A stretch of DNA of 62,510 nucleotides, from positions 1 to 62,510 of the forward strand of contig JAJRQZ010000023.1 in the NCBI GenBank assembly GCA_024279935.1. Reading direction: 5' to 3'. Both the position numbers and the translations under genes were made by a program. The first letter of the stretch is position 1, and each line of letters begins with the position of its first letter. The notes under the pieces are model-generated. The model searched no databases. It saw nothing but the letters and a program-made list of their open reading frames with translations, and was not told where the DNA came from. Shown piece after piece: positions 8,433 through 17,078 of this stretch. Source of the stretch: Bacteroidota bacterium (GTDB lineage: Bacteria > Bacteroidota > Bacteroidia > Bacteroidales > F082).

Positions 8433-11240
8433 TCACTCGGTTAGCTCAAAGCCGGGATCTTTCCCTTTTTCAATAGCGGGGATGCCTGATTTCATCCATT
8501 TCGGCTCAGGGGCGCCTTTAAGGTAATGATCGAAGAACTGTTGCATCCTGACTGTTAGGTCTTTCATGTCGGCCCTGCGTTTAAGATTATGTGGCGCGCC
8601 GTTATAAACCAACATCCAGACGGCTTTGTTCAACCTGCGCAGAGCATTGAAATATTCTATGCCCTGATACCATGGCACTGCTCCATCGTTATCGTTGTGC
8701 ATTATCAACAAAGGGGTGTTTACGTTTGGGGCGAAAAATAATGGGGAGTTCAAGATATATAGATCTTGCCGTTCCCAAAGGGTGGCCCCAATGCGACTTT
8801 GTGTTTCTTCGTACTGAAAGGCACGGCTCATTCCTGATGCCCAGCGTATTCCACCATAAGCACTGGTCATATTGCTCACCGGCGCCCCGGCCATGGCGGC
8901 CTTGTATATGTCGGTTTGTGTAACCATGAACGCTGTTTGATATCCTCCCCAGCTTTGACCTTGTATCCCAATATTGTCCTTGTCGATAAAATCATATTGT
9001 TTTATCAAGGACTCGGTGCCCCCGACGATGCAATTTACCGCGCTTGGCCCAGGGTAACCGGTTTTGTATTTAATGTCGGGAACAAAGATCAAATAACCGT
9101 TACTAGCGTAATATGTGAAATTTATTACCGAGCGAATGGGTGCCGGAACATAGTGCCTGTGAAGCCTGTCGGTATATCTTTCGTAAAAATAAACCAGCAT
9201 CGGATACTTTTTGGAAGGGTCCAAATCTTCCGGTTTATATAAAATGCCTTGCATACTGTCGCCGTCGAGGGTTTGGAAATCGACCAATTCGGCAGTGCCC
9301 CAGTTAAAATCCTTTTGCTGCGGATTCGTATTGCTGACTTTAATTATTTTCCTGAAACGCATGTTCGAGACATACAGTTCGTTATATTCGATAAAAGATT
9401 GCTTTCTCCAGACTAAAACATCCTTGTTCTTTGCTTTTTTGATTCCCGAAAAAGCATAATCATCGAAGACCAAAGTGCTGATTTTATTTTTATCCGATAA
9501 TTTCAAATATCCGGAATATTTGTTTATTTTATCGAATACGCTGAGAATGAGTTGACTGGGAAGTATTCGCAGTTCTTTGTCCAGTTTTACGTATCTGAGT
9601 TCCCTTTTGTTTTTCCGCCCATAAGATTTAGTGATGTTTCTTGCGTTACCAATATTCTTGCAGTCGAATTGCCAGAGGTCATAATTATCGTAAACAACAA
9701 GATACTCATCAGCTGTCCAGCCGGCCATCCCGTAGTTTGGGGCTTCGTTAGGTACATCGTTCAGCTCGTAATAAAAATTTACATTTAGCTTTGAGCTTAA
9801 ATTGAACGATTGGCCTTTTCCGACATCATAAACGTTCCAGCTGCTATCGGCTATATTATACCAGGCAACATAGTTCTGCTGTGGCGATAAACTAACCGTA
9901 GATGCCACCTTGGTAAGAATGTTCTTGCTTTTGCCCGTAGTCCTGTCTATTAAATAGTAATCGTAATACCTGCTCCCGTCCCAGCTTATCTCCTTTCTGT
10001 ACTTATGGTTGTCGCTGGCCAGTACCAAATTCCCTTTGGCCTTTTCGTCGATAAAAACATTTTCTAGTTTTTTGTTCCCGAGGTTTATAATGTTGTCAGT
10101 CTCAGGATAATATACTGAGGTATAGCTTCTTTTCCGTTCTTTCTCGGCCTGGAGCAACTGCATGGGCTGCAGATATTGATCATGCCAGGTCCAGATATCG
10201 AGGCTCACTTTCTCGTCTTTTGTTAGCGTGTCTTTTGTTTCCGCCTCTGGTTTGTCGCTTATGCCGAAATACAATTCTGTTCCGCTTTCGTTGAAATAAA
10301 TTCTCCCTGAAGTGCTAATGCTCATCCCTCCCGGAAGTTCCGAGAAATCGTTTCCGGATATGTTTTTAAGTTGCAATCCCCCATAATAATAAAGCCCGAA
10401 AGCCTTGTTTTTAACTGTGTCCGCCGAAAACGTAAACGCAAGCCGGCTACCGGTTTTGTCGAGCGAAATATTTTTGCAATAGCCCATAGAGGAAAACAGC
10501 AAGCTGTCAATTCCCGCCTGCGTATCAAAAACATTCACAAATACCGAATCGATGCTGTCGTTTGTTGTTGTTGTTGTAAAAGCACATATATCGCCATTCT
10601 CCGAGAAAGCGTATTTCCCGACCTTTTCATAAACAACTTCGTAATTAGTTATCGGATTGAGAATCAGTAATCTGTTCTGTTTCTTGTCTTTTTTCCCGGA
10701 CGACTTCTTGTCAGTTTTCGTACTGTCGGATACATTTAGGCTATCGGCGGTTTTTTCTGCCTGATTCTCCAACAAAACACTTAAGAAGTCGGAGTTTTCC
10801 TTTGCCAACAAAAAACTCTTTACTTTAGCGTATTTTGTGATTTCCCCACTTAGTAAATTGTAAATGCCTATGCTGTCCTTTGGGAGTTTTTCCTTTTTTG
10901 CTTTCTTTAGTTTTGCCTGTCTGAGCGTATCGAACTGTGGTTTTATGTTGAAGGCGATAAAATTGGAATTTGGTGAAATTTTAACCTTATATGCACGCGG
11001 CACGGAGTCGGTATCGTTGGTGCTCAGGTTTCTGATAAAAAGCCAGCCATCACCTTCCTGAGGATTAATTACATAAACCAGGAATTTCCCGTCCTTGGAG
11101 ATTTCGTATTCGCTAATCGACTTCCAACTTGCATAATCCTGATGGCTAATGGGCTTTTTATGGGCAGCATAACTTAAATTATAAAATCCGATCATTAGCA
11201 GGATAAAAAAACAACGCTTAATACTGTTCATAGTTTTCAA
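8433..11240 (-). CDS. S9 family prolyl oligopeptidase-like serine peptidase
   Basis: A 935-residue exported protein with a signal peptide (residues ~1-25, ending SYAAH). The N-terminal two thirds are propeller-like repeats with many WD/beta-type turns. The C-terminal alpha/beta-hydrolase domain carries the nucleophile in GQSWGG (Ser763), Asp in NDNDGAVPW and His in GAPHN. This is the long Bacteroidota form of the DPP IV / acylaminoacyl-peptidase group. A low-complexity Lys/Asp/Ser-rich insert at about 165-190 (DSLNVSDSTKTDKKSSGKKD) is probably disordered. It likely cleaves dipeptides from exported peptides, alongside the neighbouring M13 and M16 enzymes. Confidence 0.93.
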   Translation of the reverse strand: MKTMNSIKRCFFILLMIGFYNLSYAAHKKPISHQDYASWKSISEYEISKDGKFLVYVINPQEGDGWLFIRNLSTNDTDSVPRAYKVKISPNSNFIAFNIKPQFDTLRQAKLKKAKKEKLPKDSIGIYNLLSGEITKYAKVKSFLLAKENSDFLSVLLENQAEKTADSLNVSDSTKTDKKSSGKKDKKQNRLLILNPITNYEVVYEKVGKYAFSENGDICAFTTTTTNDSIDSVFVNVFDTQAGIDSLLFSSMGYCKNISLDKTGSRLAFTFSADTVKNKAFGLYYYGGLQLKNISGNDFSELPGGMSISTSGRIYFNESGTELYFGISDKPEAETKDTLTKDEKVSLDIWTWHDQYLQPMQLLQAEKERKRSYTSVYYPETDNIINLGNKKLENVFIDEKAKGNLVLASDNHKYRKEISWDGSRYYDYYLIDRTTGKSKNILTKVASTVSLSPQQNYVAWYNIADSSWNVYDVGKGQSFNLSSKLNVNFYYELNDVPNEAPNYGMAGWTADEYLVVYDNYDLWQFDCKNIGNARNITKSYGRKNKRELRYVKLDKELRILPSQLILSVFDKINKYSGYLKLSDKNKISTLVFDDYAFSGIKKAKNKDVLVWRKQSFIEYNELYVSNMRFRKIIKVSNTNPQQKDFNWGTAELVDFQTLDGDSMQGILYKPEDLDPSKKYPMLVYFYERYTDRLHRHYVPAPIRSVINFTYYASNGYLIFVPDIKYKTGYPGPSAVNCIVGGTESLIKQYDFIDKDNIGIQGQSWGGYQTAFMVTQTDIYKAAMAGAPVSNMTSAYGGIRWASGMSRAFQYEETQSRIGATLWERQDLYILNSPLFFAPNVNTPLLIMHNDNDGAVPWYQGIEYFNALRRLNKAVWMLVYNGAPHNLKRRADMKDLTVRMQQFFDHYLKGAPEPKWMKSGIPAIEKGKDPGFELTE

Positions 11241-11275
11241 GTTTATTTAAGTTTATTTTTCACATAATTTTTTTT

Positions 11276-11283
11276 CAAAAGTA
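11276..11283 (-). promoter_or_regulatory. Promoter -7 element for the S9 peptidase
   Basis: Minus-strand TACTTTTG, 35 bp before the ATG at 11240. It shares the 266-bp intergenic region with the divergent glycogen operon promoter. Confidence 0.6.
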
Positions 11284-11454
11284 AAGTTTATGTTTTAACT
11301 TTCAAAATTCCCACATAAATAAAAGCTCTCTTTTTATAAATATTAGCAATCGTTTGAATAAGGTGATTAAAAAACCGTTTTTGCTTGATGGATAATCAAA
11401 CGTTAAGAAATCATTAATTTATTTTAATTTTACTGATAATCATCAAATTAGAAG

Positions 11455-11462
11455 TACTTTTG
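11455..11462 (+). promoter_or_regulatory. Promoter -7 element for the glycogen operon
   Basis: TACTTTTG exactly fits TAnnTTTG, 44 bp before the ATG at 11507. The next clear terminator on this strand is at 19670, so five genes may form one transcript. Confidence 0.6.
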
Positions 11463-11506
11463 TCAACTAATTATAAAAGCCTTAAATTTTTCATAAAAGA
11501 CGGGAA

Positions 11507-13441
11507 ATGAGTTATATAGAATTTGAGAAGAAGCAGCTTGTAAACCTAAAGTATTCACTTGACAGGGAGTTGTTGAGGACGAACAGGGCAGGAGCCTATG
11601 CAAGTTCCACGATTATTAATGTCAACACAAGCAAATATCATGGTTTGTTGGTTGTGCCTCAACCCCTGATCGACGATTTGAACCATGTATTGTTGTCAAC
11701 TATCGACGAGACCCTCACCGTTAATAATTTTGATTTTCATTTGAGCATGCGCATGTACCCCAATGGGCACTATAATCCCAAGGGGCATAAATATATACGT
11801 GATTTTATTTCCGAGCCGAACCCCAAGCTGGTTTACCGCCTGGGTCATACTGTATTTACAAAAGAAACGATTTTTGCGGAGAAAGAAGATCGTATTCTCA
11901 TAAGATATACAGTTGACGAATGTCAGACGGATGATATTAAGCTGACGATAAAACCATTTTTGGCATACAGGAACGTACATTCCCTTTCAAAGTCCAATAT
12001 CTGGGCCGAGACAAAATACGCGGAAGTGGAAAATGGTGCTGCCTGGCAGATGTATAAAGGCTACTCAAAGGTATTTATGCAATTCTCGAAAAATGCAAGA
12101 TATACTCATGTGCCCGATTGGTATTATGATATTGAATATATCAGGGAAGCAGAAAGAGGTTACGAATGCACGGAGGATTTATTTGTGCCCGGCTTTTTTG
12201 AGGTCAAGTTGAAAAGGGGCGAGTCACTGGTGGTTTCCGCCGCGCTGTCTGAGAAACTTCCTTCGGGTTTTAAGAGGCAGTTTCAAAATGAGGTTAAAAA
12301 GAGGACGCCTCGCAATAATTTTGAGAACTGTTTAAACAATGCTGCCGAGGAGTTTTTTGTAAGTGCCGGGAAAAACAAGGAAATAATTGCCGGTTATCCG
12401 TGGTTCGGGCGTTGGGGCCGCGATACTTTTATCTCTCTGCCCGGCCTGGCCCTTAGCCGTGGCGATGTTAAATCGTTTAAGGGCGTCATGAAAACGATGA
12501 TCTCGGAAATGAAAGACGGCCTGTTCCCCAATGTTGGACATGGAAAACAAATAGCCTTCAACTCGGCCGATGCCTCGCTTTGGTTTTTTTGGGCCGTTCA
12601 AAAATATACCGACACGCTCAAGAATAAACCCGCCGCCTGGAAAGAATACGGCAAGGCGATGAAAAGCATATTGTCGCATTTTAAAAAAGGCACCCACAAC
12701 AACATCCAAATGCACGACAACGGCCTGATATGGCAGGGAGTTCCAGGTAAGGCCCTTACATGGATGGATGCAGTTGTCAACGGTAAGCCGGTAAGCGGAC
12801 GAATTGGTTATGCAGTTGAAATTAATGCCTTATGGTATAATGCAATTAAACTCTCGCTCCGGCTGGCTGAGGCTTCCGGCGATGAAGCCTTTGTCGAGCA
12901 ATGGGCCAGATGGCCTGGGATTATAGAGGAATCCTTTGAGGAAACTTTTTGGGACCCTAAAAAAAGATACCTGGCCGACTATGTAAACGGGGACTATAAA
13001 AACTGGGATGTGAGGCCTAATATGATTTTTGCCGCCTCACTGCCTTTTAGCGTGCTGAGTGAAAACAAACAACGAGGCGTTTTGCACAAAGTAAAAACAG
13101 AGTTGCTGACGCCCAGGGGATTACGAAGCCTGTCGCCTAAAAATCCCGCTTATAGGGCATCAAATGTCGGGGATCAGAACAGCCGCGATTTATCCTACCA
13201 TCAGGGCGTTGCCTGGCCGTGGCTGCTAGGGGCTTTTGCCGATGCATATCTGCGTTTGCATGCCGACGGAAAACCATTTATCAAGGATATTTATCTCGGC
13301 TTTGAAAAAGAAATGGGCAGGAAAGGCATAGGGACTATCTCTGAGATCTACGACGGCGACCCTCCCTTCGAAGCAAGGGGGGCCATATCGCAGGCATGGA
13401 GCGTGGCCGAATTACTGAGAATAAACCAAATGATCAAATAA
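11507..13441 (+). CDS. Glycogen debranching enzyme (amylo-alpha-1,6-glucosidase, GH133-like)
   Basis: A 644-residue cytoplasmic protein without a signal peptide. The N-terminal ~250 residues are the bacterial/archaeal debranching N-domain (LLRTNRAGAYASST, NTSKYHGLLV). The (alpha/alpha)6 catalytic domain begins at about residue 290 and contains the signature AGYPWFGRWGRDTFISLPGL, where the Asp is a predicted catalytic acid, and SYHQGVAWPWLLG near the end. It removes alpha-1,6 branch glucose units from glycogen or limit dextrin. First gene of the glycogen operon; the next gene starts 30 bp downstream. Family and role are firm. Confidence 0.94.
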   Translation: MSYIEFEKKQLVNLKYSLDRELLRTNRAGAYASSTIINVNTSKYHGLLVVPQPLIDDLNHVLLSTIDETLTVNNFDFHLSMRMYPNGHYNPKGHKYIRDFISEPNPKLVYRLGHTVFTKETIFAEKEDRILIRYTVDECQTDDIKLTIKPFLAYRNVHSLSKSNIWAETKYAEVENGAAWQMYKGYSKVFMQFSKNARYTHVPDWYYDIEYIREAERGYECTEDLFVPGFFEVKLKRGESLVVSAALSEKLPSGFKRQFQNEVKKRTPRNNFENCLNNAAEEFFVSAGKNKEIIAGYPWFGRWGRDTFISLPGLALSRGDVKSFKGVMKTMISEMKDGLFPNVGHGKQIAFNSADASLWFFWAVQKYTDTLKNKPAAWKEYGKAMKSILSHFKKGTHNNIQMHDNGLIWQGVPGKALTWMDAVVNGKPVSGRIGYAVEINALWYNAIKLSLRLAEASGDEAFVEQWARWPGIIEESFEETFWDPKKRYLADYVNGDYKNWDVRPNMIFAASLPFSVLSENKQRGVLHKVKTELLTPRGLRSLSPKNPAYRASNVGDQNSRDLSYHQGVAWPWLLGAFADAYLRLHADGKPFIKDIYLGFEKEMGRKGIGTISEIYDGDPPFEARGAISQAWSVAELLRINQMIK

Positions 13442-13471
13442 GGTGCAGGACACAATAAACATATTACGCAA

Positions 13472-14752
13472 ATGAGAGTATTAATGTTCGGTTGGGAATT
13501 TCCCCCTCACATCACAGGTAGTCTGGGAACTGCTTGTTTTGGGCTAACAAAAGGATTGTCGAAACATGATGTCGATATGCTTTTTGTGGTTCCTAAAGCC
13601 TATGGCGACGAAGACCAGCAGGCAGTGAGGATAGTTAACGCAAGCGAAAAAACTTTCGACCTCAAGGATGAGGAATACAAGGAGTTTTGGACCAGGGTTA
13701 AGTATATGGAAATAGGTTCGAACATAATTCCTTATGTCGATCCGCAAGAATTCCGGAAAGTATATGACGAGAACGAAAAAACAGCGGAGCAATATACCAG
13801 TAATGTATTCTCGAAACAATATGAGTTTTCAGGGACTTATGGGTTAAACCTCATGGAGGAAGTTGCCCGCTACGCACTTATTGGTTCAAGCATTGCCGCC
13901 AAAGAACCGCACGATATTATCCATGCCCACGACTGGCTGTGCTATCCCGCGGGAATAGCAGCCAAAAAAGCATCCGGGAAACCGCTTGTGGTCCATATGC
14001 ACGCCACCGAGTTCGACAGGACCGGAGGAGACGTCAACCGGATTGTTTACGATATGGAGCGCGAAGGTATGCAGGCTGCCGACAGGGTTATCACTGTTAG
14101 TAACTTAACCCGCAAAATCGTAATCGAGAAATATGGTATCGACCCGGGCAAGGTCGTTACTGTCCATAATGCTGTGGATCAGGAAGTTTCAAAGGAAATC
14201 ATGCGTATCAAAACTAAGATGAAAGAAAAAGTGGTTACCTTCCTGGGCAGGATCACCTTCCAGAAAGGACCTGAATATTTCATCGAGGCTGCATATAAAA
14301 TCCTCCAAAAAGATAAGAATGTGCGATTTGTGATGGCCGGATCCGGGGATATGCTGAACAAAATGATAGAACGTGTTGCCCATCTCCGCATAGCGGATAA
14401 ATTCCACTTTACGGGATTTCTTAAAGGTGACGATGTCTCTAATATATTCGCACTTAGCGATGTGTTTGTAATGCCTTCGGTATCGGAACCTTTCGGTATA
14501 GTTCCCCTTGAGGCCATGCGCTCGAACGTGCCTGTTGTCATCTCGAAACAATCGGGCGTGGCCGAGGTGCTGAACCATGCGCTCAAAATCGACTTCTGGG
14601 ATGTAGATGCCATGGCCGATTCGATTCATGGATTGTGCAACTATAACGGCTTGTCGCGAATGTTCAAAAAATATGGCAAGATCGAGGTCGAAAACCTAAA
14701 GTGGGAAAACGCAGCCAAAAAAGTTAAAGAAATATATTTAGAGGTGATTTGA
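13472..14752 (+). CDS. Glycogen synthase-like glycosyltransferase (starch-synthase N-domain, GT4/GT5 type)
   Basis: A 426-residue GT-B enzyme. It opens with MRVLMFGWEFPPHITGSLG, the nucleotide-sugar loop of glycogen/starch synthases (an unusual GSLG where KxGG is common). HAHDWLCYPAG follows at about residue 150, and the C-terminal donor domain holds VTFLGRITFQKGPEYF and EPFGIVPLEAM (E-x7-E motif). In Bacteroidota this gene is regularly found next to the debranching enzyme and a GH57 enzyme, as here. It is predicted to elongate alpha-1,4-glucan from a nucleotide-glucose donor. No glgC or glgB lies in the window, so the donor (ADP- or UDP-glucose) is not settled. Confidence 0.85.
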   Translation: MRVLMFGWEFPPHITGSLGTACFGLTKGLSKHDVDMLFVVPKAYGDEDQQAVRIVNASEKTFDLKDEEYKEFWTRVKYMEIGSNIIPYVDPQEFRKVYDENEKTAEQYTSNVFSKQYEFSGTYGLNLMEEVARYALIGSSIAAKEPHDIIHAHDWLCYPAGIAAKKASGKPLVVHMHATEFDRTGGDVNRIVYDMEREGMQAADRVITVSNLTRKIVIEKYGIDPGKVVTVHNAVDQEVSKEIMRIKTKMKEKVVTFLGRITFQKGPEYFIEAAYKILQKDKNVRFVMAGSGDMLNKMIERVAHLRIADKFHFTGFLKGDDVSNIFALSDVFVMPSVSEPFGIVPLEAMRSNVPVVISKQSGVAEVLNHALKIDFWDVDAMADSIHGLCNYNGLSRMFKKYGKIEVENLKWENAAKKVKEIYLEVI

Positions 14753-14792
14753 GTTTTGAGTTTGGATTATAAAATAATTAAAAGATATTGTT

Positions 14793-14969
14793 ATGTCAGG
14801 GTTTAGAAAGTTCGTGGACATTGAAGCATGGCTGAAGGCAAATTTGCTTTCCCGTTCGATATATCAAATTGCTAAAAGCGATAACTTTGACCTTGACAGA
14901 AGATTAAGATACCAAGTGAATGTTTCAGCAGAGCCCGGAACACAAATCACAGAACACAAAATAAAATAA
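14793..14969 (+). pseudogene. Truncated four-helix-bundle (23S rRNA IVS-type) protein
   Basis: A 58-codon frame between the glycosyltransferase and the GH57 gene. Its N-terminus (MSGFRKFVDIEAWLKA, then SRSIYQIAKSDNFDLDRRLRYQV) matches the start of the four-helix bundle family first known from 23S rRNA intervening sequences (family pattern: F..IEAW..A..L...IY). The intact family is about 115-125 residues with a conserved SNIAEG in the middle; here the similarity fades after helix 2 and ends in an unrelated tail (SAEPGTQITEHKIK). The stop at 14967-14969 is 1 bp before the next ATG. It is best read as a decayed gene inside the glycogen operon. These genes also occur as stray chromosomal copies without rRNA. 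Confidence 0.65.
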
Positions 14970-14970
14970 T

Positions 14971-16548
14971 ATGAGGTCAATTTGTTTTTATTTTCAGGTA
15001 CATCAACCTTATAGGTTAAGGAATTACAGATTTTTCGATATCGCCGAGAAACACGATTACTTTGATGATTACAACAACAGTTTTATAATGCGCAAAGTTG
15101 CTGCTAAAAGTTATCTGCCAATGAACAAGGTCCTGCTTGACTTAATTGGTGAATATGGCTCGGCGTTTAAGGTAAGTTTCTCTATATCAGGCACTGCCAT
15201 CGACCAGTTCGAGCAATATGCCCCTGAGGTCCTGGATAGTTTTAAACGTTTGGCAGATAGCGGGAACGTGGAGTTCCTTTCTGAGACTTATGCTCACTCC
15301 CTCAGTGCCCTGACAAGTAAAACCGAATTCCAAAGGCAGGTGAGGATGCATAGCGATAGAATAGAGATGCTCTTCGGACAGAAACCTGTGACTTTCAGGA
15401 ATACCGAGTTGATTTATGACGATAACATAGGCGAGGCCGTTGCCGATATGGGATATAAGCTGATGCTTACCGAAGGTGCGAAACATGTATTGGGCTGGAG
15501 GTCGCCGAATTATATGTATGCGAATGCCGCAAGGCCCGAGCTTAAGCTTTTGCTCAAGAATTTCCGCCTTAGCGATGATATTGCCTTCAGGTTCTCGCAA
15601 CAAACCTGGTCCGACTGGCCCTTAACAACAGAAAAGTTTGTGGACTGGATAAACCAATCGGATGAAAAAGAGGAGGTCATAAACTTGTTTATGGACTATG
15701 AAACCTTTGGAGAACATCAATGGGAAGAAACAGGGATATTTGATTTTATGAGGGCCTTGCCGGGAAGGGTGTTCTCACATTCCGACTTTGGCTTTGCCAC
15801 TCCTGCCGGGCTTGCCGCAAAACTACAGACCGTTTCGCCCATACACGTGCCAAACACTATTTCGTGGGCCGACGAGGAAAGGGACCTCACCGCATGGCTC
15901 GGAAACGACCTGCAGGACGAGGCTTTCGGCAAACTCTATGCACTGAAGGAAAAAGTGGTTGAATGCGACGACACGCAAATACAAAAAGACTGGCTCTATC
16001 TTCAAACTTCCGACCATTTTTATTATATGTGCACTAAATGGTTCTCCGACGGCGACGTACATAAATATTTCAACCCTTATGGTACGCCCTATGATGCTTT
16101 TGTGAATTATATGAACGTGCTTTCCGATTTTATTATCCGCGTGGACGAGAATACGAAACTTGGCGAAAATGGGTTTTCGGAAGTGAAGGGCGCAGCAACG
16201 GAACTGTTTGACAAAACCGGCCTTGCCGTTAATAAAACCCTTAAAAAGACTAATAAAAAATTGAGGAAAACCATTGGGAAGACCAAGGACATCAAATTTG
16301 AAGAAATTAAGGACATGTCGAACACAGCAGTAAAAAAACTCCTCAAAGAGATTGATGTAGAGGAAATTACTGCGGCCTTAAAAGGTGCCGAAAATGAAGT
16401 CGTCGAGAAAATACTTCCTAACCTCGGCATTAGAGCAAAGAAAAAATACGATGAAATGCAATCGGAACTAAAGAAAATCAACAAAAAGGAAATTGCCGGA
16501 TATCGTAAGAAAATCGAAGATAAATTATCTGATCTATTCCGTAAATAG
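14971..16548 (+). CDS. GH57 family glycoside hydrolase (alpha-amylase / glucanotransferase type)
   Basis: A 525-residue cytoplasmic protein. GH57 landmarks in order: FYFQVHQPYRLRNY at the N-terminus (region 1), the nucleophile Glu in FRNTELIYDD (about residue 149), and the acid/base Asp in FMDYETFGEHQW (about residue 234). The catalytic part ends near residue 390. The remaining ~130 residues are a Lys/Glu-rich helical tail (NKTLKKTNKKLRKTIGKTK and onward) with no family match that I recognise. It acts on alpha-1,4-glucan; amylase, 4-alpha-glucanotransferase and branching activities all occur in GH57, so the exact reaction is open. The absence of glgB here makes branching worth considering. 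Confidence 0.88.
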   Translation: MRSICFYFQVHQPYRLRNYRFFDIAEKHDYFDDYNNSFIMRKVAAKSYLPMNKVLLDLIGEYGSAFKVSFSISGTAIDQFEQYAPEVLDSFKRLADSGNVEFLSETYAHSLSALTSKTEFQRQVRMHSDRIEMLFGQKPVTFRNTELIYDDNIGEAVADMGYKLMLTEGAKHVLGWRSPNYMYANAARPELKLLLKNFRLSDDIAFRFSQQTWSDWPLTTEKFVDWINQSDEKEEVINLFMDYETFGEHQWEETGIFDFMRALPGRVFSHSDFGFATPAGLAAKLQTVSPIHVPNTISWADEERDLTAWLGNDLQDEAFGKLYALKEKVVECDDTQIQKDWLYLQTSDHFYYMCTKWFSDGDVHKYFNPYGTPYDAFVNYMNVLSDFIIRVDENTKLGENGFSEVKGAATELFDKTGLAVNKTLKKTNKKLRKTIGKTKDIKFEEIKDMSNTAVKKLLKEIDVEEITAALKGAENEVVEKILPNLGIRAKKKYDEMQSELKKINKKEIAGYRKKIEDKLSDLFRK

Positions 16549-17046
16549 TTGAATAAAAGACTGAAAATAAAACCGCAAGGTGATAATATCCCCAAAGCCC
16601 TCGACATTATCCTGATCTTGTCGTTGGCTGCCGCCCTGCTGCTTCCTGTCTATTATTACCAACTGCTGCCCGACAGCATCCCCACTCACTTCAACTTAAG
16701 AGGTAGTGTGGATTCCTATGGCAGCAAGGCCACGATATTATTAATACCGGTATTGCTTATCGTGATGGCCACAGCGATAAGGCTGTTGCAGAACTATCCT
16801 CATATTTTCAGCTATCCTTTTGAGATCACCGAACAAAATGCTGAGTATCAATATAAAATGGCTCAACGCTTTATTGCTGTTATAAATATTTGCGTGGTTT
16901 TATTGATGATGGGCATCGAAATAATAATTATCAGATCGGCCCTTGGAAATTATAGCAGCATGGATATCGTATTTGTTCTTTCCTTTGTTGCTCTCGTTTT
17001 TGTCGCCATGATAATTTATTTTATCAAGGCAAAAAAGCATCCCTGA
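16549..17046 (+). CDS. DUF1648-domain membrane protein
   Basis: About 165 residues with a TTG start directly abutting the preceding stop. The N-terminal third has one hydrophobic segment followed by the DUF1648 signature LPDSIPTHFNLRGSVDSYGSK (His, Gly and Asp conserved). Three further hydrophobic segments follow. DUF1648 also occurs as the N-domain of the SdpI immunity family; this protein is a short DUF1648-only form of unknown role. It sits inside the glycogen operon (33 bp before the phosphorylase), which may only reflect co-transcription. The TTG start is the weakest part: no ATG occurs before the domain. Confidence 0.7.
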   Translation: MNKRLKIKPQGDNIPKALDIILILSLAAALLLPVYYYQLLPDSIPTHFNLRGSVDSYGSKATILLIPVLLIVMATAIRLLQNYPHIFSYPFEITEQNAEYQYKMAQRFIAVINICVVLLMMGIEIIIIRSALGNYSSMDIVFVLSFVALVFVAMIIYFIKAKKHP

Positions 17047-17078
17047 CTAAATTATTTAAAAAAACTAAAAATTCGAAA

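Noticed and set aside
8349-8444. A 31-codon frame reading MKTGQVNEDDALKAVILLFDD... on the plus strand between the M13 and S9 genes
   Set aside because: Protein-like in feel, but it has only a TTG start, no promoter, and overlaps the 3' end of the S9 gene. No family match; could be a fossil but cannot be supported.
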